NCBI GenBank assembly: GCA_037968855.1
Contig: JBBKWH010000102.1
Coordinates: 1 to 18,001 of the forward strand
Reading direction: 5' to 3'
DNA from: JBBKWH01 sp037968855
GTDB lineage: Bacteria; Pseudomonadota; Gammaproteobacteria; Pseudomonadales; Moraxellaceae
DNA: 18,001 bases
Positions 6,963-15,300 of this stretch are shown one piece after another. The notes below the pieces were generated by a model. That model did not search any database. It was not told where the DNA came from and saw only the letters and a program-made list of their open reading frames with translations. How positions within the stretch are numbered: the stretch's first letter is position 1; the number at the start of each line of letters is the position of its first letter. A program made the position numbers and the translations under genes.

Positions 6963-8032
6963 CGGTTTCCTACGGATTTTATTCCCGCTGGCATTTGGCC
7001 TCGACTCGACTGCTCAGCCAACTGCCACGCTCGTGGCAGCAGTTGTTGTGTCATGAGGAGCCAATGCTGCACGAAGGACAACGCCTCAGTCCTCAGCTGC
7101 AACTATTGCGCAATCGACTGTATCGGCATTCAGTGCAGGACTGGTCGAGTCAGTTTGATATTCAACATATTCGCTCATACTTTGATGATTTACTTGCACG
7201 ATTGGCTGGCCCTGCCATTGAGATTTATCAAACGACAGATTTGCTGGTTCCAAGTCGTGATGGCAACTCAATTCAAACACGCATGTATTTGCCGTTTGCC
7301 TCGTCAGAGCCGTTGCCCACCCTGTTGTATGTTCATGGGGGGAGTTATGTGATGGGCAGTATCGAGGCATATGATCAGACCTGTCGAGCCTTGGCGGCAC
7401 ATTCGGGTATGCAGGTAGTGTCAATTGATTATCGTCTTGCGCCAGAGCATCCTTTCCCTGCGGCATTGCATGACTGTATTGATGTCTGGACATGGTTACA
7501 GGCCAATAGCGAACAGCTCAACATTGACCCCAATCAACTAATGATTGGCGGTGATAGTGTCGGTGGCACATTATCCACAGTGACAACACGCCAACTGAGT
7601 TTGCTTGGCCTACCTGCACCGCATTTGCAGCTGCTGCTTTATCCTAGCATTGACCCTACGGGCATCTGGCCGTCGCATCAACGCTATCAAGATCAGTTAT
7701 TTATTAGTCATGCTGATCGTGATTATTTTTTTGAGCAATATCGTGCCGACCACGATACCAGTGATCCTCGTCTGTCTCCGCTGTATGCCAGTGATGCTAG
7801 ACAATGCCAAACCTTACTGGTCACGGCGGGGTTTTGTCCGTTACGCGATGAAGGCCGTGCCTATGCCAACATGCTGGCCAATCAACACGTACGAGTCTGC
7901 CACTTAGAACTTACCACCTTAACCCATAGTTTTGCCAACTTTGTTGGCGTGAGCAATGACTGTTATCGTGGTTTGGCCGAAGTCGCAGAGACCTTTGCCG
8001 TACTGTGTAGCGAGGCATCCACAACGGCATAA
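6959..8032 (+). CDS. Alpha/beta hydrolase, hormone-sensitive lipase (HSL) family esterase
   Basis: The protein has 357 residues with the complete HSL signature. The oxyanion motif H126-G-G is in YVHGGSYVMG, followed by DYRLAPEHPFPAAL. The nucleophile is S200 in GGDSVGG, the acid D297 in PLRDEG and the catalytic histidine H323 in LTHSF. The first 85 residues are an N-terminal cap, longer than in minimal family members, and there is no signal peptide, so it is probably cytoplasmic. It should hydrolyse short- to medium-chain esters. AGAGGA lies eight bases before the ATG, inside the upstream 28-codon ORF whose stop overlaps this start. It is divergent from tetR and downstream of its probable operator. 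With the Baeyer-Villiger-type monooxygenase nearby it would complete ketone cleavage (ketone to ester to acid plus alcohol), which is inference from context. Confidence 0.9.
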   Translation: MTVSYGFYSRWHLASTRLLSQLPRSWQQLLCHEEPMLHEGQRLSPQLQLLRNRLYRHSVQDWSSQFDIQHIRSYFDDLLARLAGPAIEIYQTTDLLVPSRDGNSIQTRMYLPFASSEPLPTLLYVHGGSYVMGSIEAYDQTCRALAAHSGMQVVSIDYRLAPEHPFPAALHDCIDVWTWLQANSEQLNIDPNQLMIGGDSVGGTLSTVTTRQLSLLGLPAPHLQLLLYPSIDPTGIWPSHQRYQDQLFISHADRDYFFEQYRADHDTSDPRLSPLYASDARQCQTLLVTAGFCPLRDEGRAYANMLANQHVRVCHLELTTLTHSFANFVGVSNDCYRGLAEVAETFAVLCSEASTTA

Positions 8033-8061
8033 GTGGCGGCTGACCTCCTGTTGAGTTGATC

Positions 8062-8094
8062 CATAGGACATCTATCGCGCATAGCTGTCCTATG
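8062..8094. terminator. Hairpin between convergent esterase and di-iron protein genes
   Basis: CATAGGACA (8062-8070) pairs with TGTCCTATG (8086-8094). After one mismatch, CTAT (8072-8075) pairs with ATAG (8081-8084) around the loop CGCGC. It sits between convergent stops (8032 and 8124), so it is likely a shared 3'-end signal, although it lacks a T-tract. Confidence 0.55.
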
Positions 8095-8123
8095 AATGGA
8101 GACGCCTGATGTGGGCGAGCGGA

Positions 8124-9035
8124 TTAGCACTGCCGTATCGTGGCGGCCAGTGCTGCGGGCGAGCGAGCCAAATAATCGAGAGCTTGCTGGGTATCGGCTT
8201 CTTGCACAGGGTGATAGCTCGGTTTGGCCCAACGTACCAGCGACTCAAACAACACGTTTAATGATGGCAAGGTGTGCTGTGTGTCAGCCACCTGTTCAAA
8301 GCGTCGCACAATCCCCCACAGACTGCTCGGTAAGCTCGCAGGTGCTTGGGCATCCTGCCGAATCATAAACTGCACGCCTTTAAACCAAATACCCAAAAAA
8401 ATCGGCGTGACTAATGCCATCAACGCTTGGCGGCTCACATAAAACCCTCGACGGGTTTGACACAGATGGGCAAATAAATCATATGCCACACTACGATGCT
8501 CAACTTCCTCGGCACCATGCCAGCGGATCAAATCCAACATGGTGGCATCCAGATGATCTAGCGATTTTTCAGACAGTACCCACTGGCCCAATACACAAGT
8601 AAAGTGCTCAATCGCCGCAATCACTCCAACCTGAAACACCAGCCAACGCTCGCCCAATAACTGGCCTAGCCATGCTTGCTTGAGTGGTTTTGGGCCGAGC
8701 AATTGAGTAAACAATAGCTCGACCATCTGGGTATAGCCTGCGGTATCCAGACCGTGTTGCTGGTAGTAGTCCAGCACTTGGCTATGTGCGCGTGAATGAA
8801 TCGCCTCTTGGCCAATAAAGCCTTTCACGTCGGCCAGTAATTGCGGATCAGTGATCAGTGGCAAAGCACGGTTATACACCCGACAGAACCATAACTCGCC
8901 CGCTGGCAGCAACAAATGCAGCGGATTAATCGCGTGGGTGGTAAACGGATCATTGGGCACCCAATGCAACGGGGTGTGTTGAAAATCAAAGCGTACTTTT
9001 CGCGCCACAATCGGATGATGAAGGATAGCGGACAT
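8124..9035 (-). CDS. COG3687-type 'metal-dependent hydrolase' with ferritin-like di-iron ligand set
   Basis: The protein has 303 residues and resembles the family usually annotated as predicted metal-dependent hydrolase (PF10118 type). Visible acidic and His residues fall in a di-iron carboxylate array: E47 (GELWF), E77-x2-H80 (QEAIHSRAH), E143 (AIEHF) and E177-x2-H180 (AEEVEHRS). The spacings 47 to 77 and 143 to 177 are close to those of ribonucleotide reductase R2 and related oxygenases. An oxygen-activating or other ferritin-like redox role is therefore at least as plausible as hydrolysis. A hydrophobic stretch at about 205-224 may dip into or contact a membrane. It is the last gene of a three-gene operon: AAGGAG overlaps the end of the preceding gene, whose stop is two bases before this ATG. 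The substrate is unknown. Confidence 0.8.
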   Translation of the reverse strand: MSAILHHPIVARKVRFDFQHTPLHWVPNDPFTTHAINPLHLLLPAGELWFCRVYNRALPLITDPQLLADVKGFIGQEAIHSRAHSQVLDYYQQHGLDTAGYTQMVELLFTQLLGPKPLKQAWLGQLLGERWLVFQVGVIAAIEHFTCVLGQWVLSEKSLDHLDATMLDLIRWHGAEEVEHRSVAYDLFAHLCQTRRGFYVSRQALMALVTPIFLGIWFKGVQFMIRQDAQAPASLPSSLWGIVRRFEQVADTQHTLPSLNVLFESLVRWAKPSYHPVQEADTQQALDYLARSPAALAATIRQC

Positions 9036-9037
9036 GA

Positions 9038-10063
9038 TTAAGCTCCTTGAGTCGTTAAATCAGCAACCATAGGCATGGCGGTACTTGTACGAGTCGCCGT
9101 CGTACAGTGGGATGCAGGTGCGGCATCAGCACTCACCCGACAAGCCTGTAAGCCATCGGGCATTTGGCCTGATTCAATGCCCTGTACAAATTGATCAATC
9201 CACTCGGCCAACACTGCTGGATGGCTTAACGGCAGCCAATGACTGGCCTCAATATCGCGTCGATACAACCTGTCTACCCAGCGATGCAGATCACTAAACA
9301 ATTGCGCACCGACATAGGCATCTTGGGTCGGCACAATCAATTGCACTGGACAATGCGCAGGCCGTGCATTGGGCTTGAGTAATCGGGGGATAAAATTGGC
9401 ACGATAGAGCCGAACGCCCGTACAGCCATCGGCGGTTTGCGTGAGAGATGGATGGGCATCACTGAAGCCTTCGCGCTGGGCCAAATAGCGTGGCCAGCGT
9501 TTGCCCAACACAGTTGTCCACAATAGCGGCGCCAACAGTGGCAACTGAAACGCAGCGATATACCAAGAGCTAGCAAGCTGCTTTAAGGCCGCACGTTTTT
9601 TGGGCCACGTGGGATGGCGTAAATGATCACGCAACCACACTGCCGCATGATCCAACGAGGGGCCTGACAGGCTGGTATACGACGCAATCCGACCACGTAA
9701 GCGTTCGCCCGTCACCGACTCCCAGCTTTGAATCGATCCCCAGTCATGCGCAACCAAATGGAATGTTTGATTAGGCAGTAGCGCATCCACCACTGCCGCC
9801 AGATCTTCTGCCAAACGGGGCAATGCATAGTCGACGATCCGTGCTGGCCGATCAGACTGTCCAGCGCCTCTCACGTCATACAGCACTACATCATAGTGCT
9901 GCGCCAATTGATCAGCGACAGGTCGCCAGACCTGATGGGTGTCCGGATAGCCATGCACCATGACAATCACTGGACGATTGGACTGGCCTAATCGGACGGT
10001 ATGTAGCCGAACCCCGTCGGCACTGCGAACCGATTGGCTGCGTATAGCCGCGCTTAAGGACAT
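9038..10063 (-). CDS. EphD-like alpha/beta hydrolase (epoxide hydrolase type), no SDR domain
   Basis: The protein has 341 residues. Residues about 30-295 are an alpha/beta hydrolase with HGYPD (37-41, oxyanion region) and YDVRGAGQSD. The nucleophile elbow AHDWGS makes the nucleophile D107, not Ser. D248 (PTQDAY) and H275 (ASHWLPLSHP) complete the triad. An Asp nucleophile is typical of epoxide hydrolases and haloalkane dehalogenases. The segments HGYPDTHQVW, HDWGSIQSWE and SGPSLDH closely recall the N-terminal domain of EphD-type proteins, which normally continue into a short-chain dehydrogenase. Here that partner is absent, and a 40-residue low-complexity tail rich in Ala, Thr and Ser (about 302-341) closes the protein. 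It starts two bases after the M24 gene stop, with AGGTGG as ribosome site, and ends two bases before the di-iron gene. The substrate is unknown. Confidence 0.85.
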   Translation of the reverse strand: MSLSAAIRSQSVRSADGVRLHTVRLGQSNRPVIVMVHGYPDTHQVWRPVADQLAQHYDVVLYDVRGAGQSDRPARIVDYALPRLAEDLAAVVDALLPNQTFHLVAHDWGSIQSWESVTGERLRGRIASYTSLSGPSLDHAAVWLRDHLRHPTWPKKRAALKQLASSWYIAAFQLPLLAPLLWTTVLGKRWPRYLAQREGFSDAHPSLTQTADGCTGVRLYRANFIPRLLKPNARPAHCPVQLIVPTQDAYVGAQLFSDLHRWVDRLYRRDIEASHWLPLSHPAVLAEWIDQFVQGIESGQMPDGLQACRVSADAAPASHCTTATRTSTAMPMVADLTTQGA

Positions 10064-10065
10064 GA

Positions 10066-10968
10066 TCAGGCCACCTGTGAAGCAGTCGTATCGACTGGCT
10101 TGGCCGGATATAAACCCTTTTCAATCCAGCGTCTAACATGCGGTGACTCATCATCTAACCAATAGGCATCGTCTTTGGTAATCACCAGCAGTTCTTCAAA
10201 CTTAGCGCCAACGCCGTGATGGCCCAAATGCGGCTCCACCGCCCAAAGACCTTCGACGGGTGGATGATCAGAGCCTTTGTTTGACGACCAAATCGGCGAC
10301 CAACCTTGTTGCCGACCAATCAGTGCCAACCGGCCCAAGGTCTCTAGACTTTGCAGGCCAAATTTAAATAAGGTATTGGGTTGCTGGGTTTGACGCTGTG
10401 GCATGCGTTCGACTTGATGCGCCAAGGTTTCAAAGGGATAGGCTTTGTGACGTGGCTCATGACCTTGCTGGGCAATCAACCGATCAACTGCTTGACTCAC
10501 TTCTCGCATCGGGCGTCGCTGTTGAATCAATTGTAAAATCAACGCCCGATGTGCCGCCAAATCATCGAGCAGCCCCTCTAACACAGGGTTGTGACCCAAT
10601 ACACCCGCGTAGCCAATATCGGCCACATAGCCATTGATCACCGGCGCGTTGTCTAAAATAAACGGCATGTTTTCTTCTAGCCGCCGATTGGTGGGCAAAA
10701 ATTGCAGCGCCACTTTAAAGCCCTGAAAGGCTGTCCGATCACCAAACCATGCAAATGGTGAATGAAACCAATCGGTAACCCCGTGATCTAATAACCAAAC
10801 CTCTTGCATCCGCGCGGCTTGTTTCTCGGTCATCCCCACCTTGAGCTCTTTGGCGACTGCTTCGGCAGCGGCATAGGCCAAACGCTGAACGTATCGAAAC
10901 TGCTCTAAATCTTCAGCACTCGGCTGGCTGCTGATACGACGTGGTTTGCGTAAGTGAAGCATGGGCAT
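10066..10968 (-). CDS. M24-family metallopeptidase (aminopeptidase P / creatinase fold)
   Basis: From the ATG at 10968 the protein has 300 residues. It is a pita-bread-fold domain with the metal ligands in canonical order: D106 and D117 (LDNAPVINGYVADIGY, spaced by 11), H184 (ETLAHQVER), E245 (WAVEPH) and E258 or E259 (FEELLVI). A dinuclear site hydrolysing a peptide or amide bond is expected, though some members of this fold act on non-peptide substrates. The N-terminal creatinase-like domain of full aminopeptidase P is missing, so it is a single-domain form. A TTG seven codons upstream (10989) is possible, but AGGAG stands about eight bases before ATG 10968. It is the first gene of the operon and divergent from the AraC gene. 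It has no signal peptide, so it is probably cytoplasmic. Confidence 0.83.
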   Translation of the reverse strand: MPMLHLRKPRRISSQPSAEDLEQFRYVQRLAYAAAEAVAKELKVGMTEKQAARMQEVWLLDHGVTDWFHSPFAWFGDRTAFQGFKVALQFLPTNRRLEENMPFILDNAPVINGYVADIGYAGVLGHNPVLEGLLDDLAAHRALILQLIQQRRPMREVSQAVDRLIAQQGHEPRHKAYPFETLAHQVERMPQRQTQQPNTLFKFGLQSLETLGRLALIGRQQGWSPIWSSNKGSDHPPVEGLWAVEPHLGHHGVGAKFEELLVITKDDAYWLDDESPHVRRWIEKGLYPAKPVDTTASQVA

Positions 10969-11129
10969 CTGGGTGTCTCCTATTGCCAAAAACAGCCGGT
11001 TTTGACCCTAAAAAATAGCGTTTCACGGAACAAAACAGGACGGGTTGACCGGAGTATGTGAACAGAAAACGACCCTCAACCATGTCAATACAGGCCACAG
11101 GCGGCCCCAAAAGATAGTTTTAAGACGGT

Positions 11130-11180
11130 TGTCAGAAAGTGTCAGGCAATGGCAAAAAAAGTATGTTACATCGTCTGACA
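11130..11180. promoter_or_regulatory. Candidate AraC-regulator binding region (TGTCAG repeats)
   Basis: TGTCAG occurs at 11130-11135 and again at 11140-11145, exactly 10 bp (one helical turn) apart, and as its inverse CTGACA at 11175-11180. The cluster lies in the 275-bp gap between the M24 operon (start 10968) and araC-type gene (start 11244). Such half-site arrays fit an AraC-family dimer. The rest of the gap (10969-11243) shows no ORF. Confidence 0.45.
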
Positions 11181-11243
11181 GAATGCTTAGATAGCGCGTA
11201 ATACACATGCTTTGATGCACAGCGAACATCAGCAGGGGGATGT

Positions 11244-12308
11244 ATGGCAGCCTTACATCACGTCATGTTTTCGGCACATTATTTAGATATGGTCGCCTCG
11301 ATTTTTCAGGCTCATGGTCAAGATATTGGCCCAATCTATACACGTATCGGACTCAATTCTCTTGATCTACTGCCACAAGGTGTACAGCTTGATGTTGCGC
11401 AATTTATGGCCTTACTCGATGCTGTTTTGCCGTTATTGTCACGTCACGAACCCGCCTCTTTGCAACTGCTACGACATCTGCCGTTAACTGCACATGGTTT
11501 GGTGGGGATGGCCTGTCTGACGGCCAACAGCATGGGGGAGGCGCTGATGATCGCCATTCGCTATAGCCCACTGTTGCAGTCGTTATTTGAGATGACACGT
11601 TCTGATGGCGAGGATTACGCCTGTATCACGCTGCACCAGTTGTACGAACTGCCAGCCGCATTTGCAGCGCTACTGACCGAACTTTATATTGGCAGTGTGG
11701 CAAAAATGGCCCAATTTGCCCATGGTGCACTGCGGACCCATCCACCACGCGCAGCGATTGAGATGCAAGTGTTATTCACACATCAAGGCCAGAGTGAATT
11801 TAACGCGCAATATCAGGCCTATTTTCATGGCGAGGTGCGCTTTGGTGCGGCACAAAATCAATTTTTTATTGCCCATCGCGTGTTGGCCATGCCGTTGTTT
11901 ACCGCCAATCATTTGACCCACCAGCAGCTACTTCAGCAACTCGATAAACAGCTCGACGAGCACCAGACCGCACAAACCAACCATGCAGGACTGGTGGTCC
12001 AAATTCGCTCGTGGCTTACCCGAGAGTTGCATTGTGGCCACTGCCCCACACCCGCTCAGCTTGCCAGCCACTTTGCCATGTCGGAGCGCACCTTAACCCG
12101 CAGGCTACAGGCCCTTGAGCAAACCCCACATCAGTTGATTGAAGCCGCCCAATTTGCGCGGGCCGAATGGCTGCTCGGTCAGACCTCACAGCCCTTACAA
12201 CAGATTGCCGAGCAAATCGGCTTTGCGGATGCCACCAGTTTTTCACGGGCCTTTAAACGTCGTACTCAGCAGACACCAACCCAATGGCGACAAGATCAAC
12301 CCCGCTAA
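11244..12308 (+). CDS. AraC-family transcriptional regulator (Arabinose_bd-type sensor)
   Basis: The protein has 354 residues. Residues about 15-200 are a large N-terminal sensor domain of the PF12625 type found in regulators such as OruR, ArgR-like and lipid- or alkane-responsive AraC proteins (LPLTAHGLVGMACLTANSMGEAL). Residues about 255-350 hold the double helix-turn-helix: TPAQLASHFAMSERTLTRRL (first HTH), then QIAEQIGFADATSFSRAFKRR (second HTH, the conserved AraC signature), ending TPTQWRQ. The start has GGGGGAT a few bases upstream. It is divergent from the M24-EphD-di-iron operon and most likely activates it in response to a hydrophobic or metabolic ligand; this is inference from position. 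Its stop is only nine bases from the convergent sbcC stop. Confidence 0.9.
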   Translation: MAALHHVMFSAHYLDMVASIFQAHGQDIGPIYTRIGLNSLDLLPQGVQLDVAQFMALLDAVLPLLSRHEPASLQLLRHLPLTAHGLVGMACLTANSMGEALMIAIRYSPLLQSLFEMTRSDGEDYACITLHQLYELPAAFAALLTELYIGSVAKMAQFAHGALRTHPPRAAIEMQVLFTHQGQSEFNAQYQAYFHGEVRFGAAQNQFFIAHRVLAMPLFTANHLTHQQLLQQLDKQLDEHQTAQTNHAGLVVQIRSWLTRELHCGHCPTPAQLASHFAMSERTLTRRLQALEQTPHQLIEAAQFARAEWLLGQTSQPLQQIAEQIGFADATSFSRAFKRRTQQTPTQWRQDQPR

Positions 12309-12317
12309 GCATTGCCC

Positions 12318-15300
12318 TTAAGCCACCTGCTGATGTCCTGATGTCAGCAATCGAATCTGGCTATGGCCCAAGCCCACACGCTCGACTCGAATCTGTACCG
12401 GAATACGCTCTTGCATCTCTTGCACGTGGGTAATCACAATCACTTTACGGCCTTGTGCTTGTAATTGATCCAGTGCATCCATGACGATTTGCAGCGACTC
12501 TGGGTCAAGCGTGCCAAAGCCTTCATCAATAAACAGCGCTTCGATCTGCACACTGCCTTGTGCCATCCCCGACAAACCCAATGCCAACGCCAACGAGACC
12601 AAAAACGACTCACCGCCTGAGAGCGAATGCACCGAGCGTCGTTCGTCGCCCATATCCCGATCAATCACTAACAAACCCAGCGACTCTGGCGCACGCTCAA
12701 GCTGATAACGGCGGCTGAGTTGCTGCAACTGCTGATTGGCCTGCGCCAATAACAGGTCTAACTGATAACCTTGGGCAATCTTGCGAAACTTTGCACCGGT
12801 CGCACAGCCAATCGGGTCAGCCAATCTGGCCCAGCGTTGATAGGTGGTCATGGCAGCGCTGATGCTTTGACCAAGCTTGACCGCTTGTTGATGGCGAGTT
12901 TCATCTTGTCGAATATGCCCAATCACATTGATCAAATCGCTTTCTATCATTTTCAACTGATCATCTAAATCGCTTAAGGTCTGAGTGATCTGTGCTATCG
13001 ACAGAGGTTCGCCCAGCCCATGATTGATCTGTTGCCGTTGATGCGCTTGTCGATTTTGTTGATGATGCTGCGCTTGGGTCTCAATACGGGTTAATGCATC
13101 ACCACAAGCCGCAATCGCCTGATCCATTTGCTCAATCTGAGCGCTATCGAGTTGTAGCAGACGCACCACTTCGGGCTCGTTCATTTCTGGATATTGTCCA
13201 TACCATGCGCCAATCGCGGCTTGGCATTGATCAAGCGCCTGCTGAATACTGTATTGTTGCTGCTGCAAGGCGAGAATCTGCTCGTTGGTATGTTTTTGCT
13301 CGGTCAGTCGATGCTGTAGGGCAAGCGTGGCCTGCTGATGTTGCGCTTGCAAGGCGTGCGCTCGTGTAGCCAGATCATCCTGCCATGCCTGAACGCTTTC
13401 CATCGGACCTTGTGCTTGTGCCAACGCATGCTTGAGTCGGTCGCGTAGCTGCTTACCTTGTTGCATCACCACATCATGCTGGTCTTGCTGCTGTTGCTGT
13501 ACCTGTTGATGGCGCATCAGCTCAAGCTGGCTGTCTTTGATGCGTTGTTGCTGCTCGGTGATGCCGATGGTCAGTTGATCGCGCTGTTGTAGTTGGAGAT
13601 GGCGTTGGCTCAGTTGCTCGCACCATTGTGCAGCTTGATCGTTGATCTGCTGCTGATCAATCGCGGCTTGCCATTGCTGTTGCTCGGTTAATGGCAATTG
13701 CGCCAAAACAGTTCGTTCGGCGGCATGCGCTTGGATTAAGGCATCTTTGGCGGTGCTGCTGATCTCGTGCCATTGCGCAGTGATGGCTTGTAGTTGATCG
13801 TGCTGTTGTCGATCATGCTGGCTCAGTTGCTCACGTGCATCGTTGCGTTGTTCAACCAGCAGACGGTGCTGTTGTTGCTGCTGTTGCGTTTGCTCGGTCT
13901 GGGCAATCTGCTGTTGCAGTTGTTGGATGGCTTGATCACCAGCCAATGCCAGTAACGGGCCATGACTGCTACCAAACTGATCATGTCGCTGTTGATCCTG
14001 CTGCTTAATCTGTTGGGCGGCTTCTCTCGCGTGTTGCTCAAGCTCAGTCAATCGCTGGGTCAGATGTCGTTGCTCGGCTTGCAGGCTGGACAACTGGGCC
14101 ACGGCTTGATCAAGCTGCGTGCGGGCCTGTTGTACGTCGCGTTCGGTCTCGTGCACCATGGCTTCTGCGATGGCCAAACCCGCCTGTCGATACGGATGCT
14201 CGGTGCTGCCACAGACTGGACAGGCTTCATCGTCATGCAGATGTGCGCGCAATTGCTCGACACTCTGCTGGCTCATCTGACGTTGCCGCTGCCACAATTG
14301 CTCTAACTGCTGATGCTGCTGTTGGCAGGCATTACGATGCTGTTCGGCGTGACTCACCGCCTGTAGCACGGACTGCTGCTGTTGCTGGGTTTGTTCGATC
14401 CGTGCAACCAGTTGAGCATGGTTGGCCTGTTGGCTTTGGCGCAGGCTGAATTGTTGCAACAACGCTTGATCCTGATGCAGTTGTTTTTGCTGGGCAAGGT
14501 CGGCGCTGATCAAGTCTTTGAGTTGTTGTTTGAGCGTTGTATCGTCGCCATAGTCGCGCTGATGATCGGCCAATTGCTGCGCCACCATCTGGCGCTGCTG
14601 ACGGATTTGATCGACTTGTTGTTCAAGCTGTTGCTGTTGTTGCTGTGCCTGCTGATGGATGGTGTGTTGAGTCGCTGCGGTATTGAGTTGCTCGGTCAAC
14701 ATGGCCAAAGGATGCTGATCCAAGCCCTGCAAAAACTGGGTGTGCTGCAATGCCAACTCAATTTGCTGCTGCTGTTGTTGTTGTTCATACCATAGCGCCT
14801 GTTGCTGTTTAAGCTGTTGGTCAAACTGCTTGGTCTGCACTTGGCTGTGCTCTAATGCATGCTTGAGTTGCTTAAACTGTTCACGCAAGCTTTTGCACTG
14901 GTACTCATCGTCTTGCGCTTGCAGCAAAATCGGCTGAATCTGTTTGGCATAAGCCTGTTGTTGCTGTTCGGCCATCTGGAACTGGTCTAAATCCTGCTCG
15001 GCCTGTCTACGCGCTTGATCGATGCTGCTGAGTTTTTGCGTGGCCTGTTCTAGGGTCTGTTGGCTGGTGGTTTGCTCGGCCAGCAAGCGATCACGCTGCT
15101 CAAGATGAGGTCGTAATGGGCTCATGTGTTTGAGCCGCAATTGATCACCACGGGCGGGTACTAACTGCTTCCAATCGTGCTGGGCCTGTTGCAAGGCTTG
15201 CTCGGCGTCTTGGCACTGCTCGGCCAGCTCGGCATCTCGTTGGTGCCATGCTTCACGTTGTTGATACTGTTTGATCTGTTGCTCTAGCTGTTGTTTTTGA

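Noticed and set aside
6713..7102. N-terminal extension of the TetR frame by 130 codons
   Set aside because: The stretch is antisense to the esterase and uORF, has no protein-family features, and the TetR HTH begins right after the ATG at 6712.
7086..7493. 135-codon minus-strand frame inside the esterase
   Set aside because: Shadow of the esterase gene whose full catalytic triad is on the plus strand.
14382..14795. 137-codon plus-strand frame rich in Leu and Cys runs
   Set aside because: It is the reverse reading of the CAG/CAA glutamine repeats of sbcC; the leucine runs are a by-product and there is no ribosome site.
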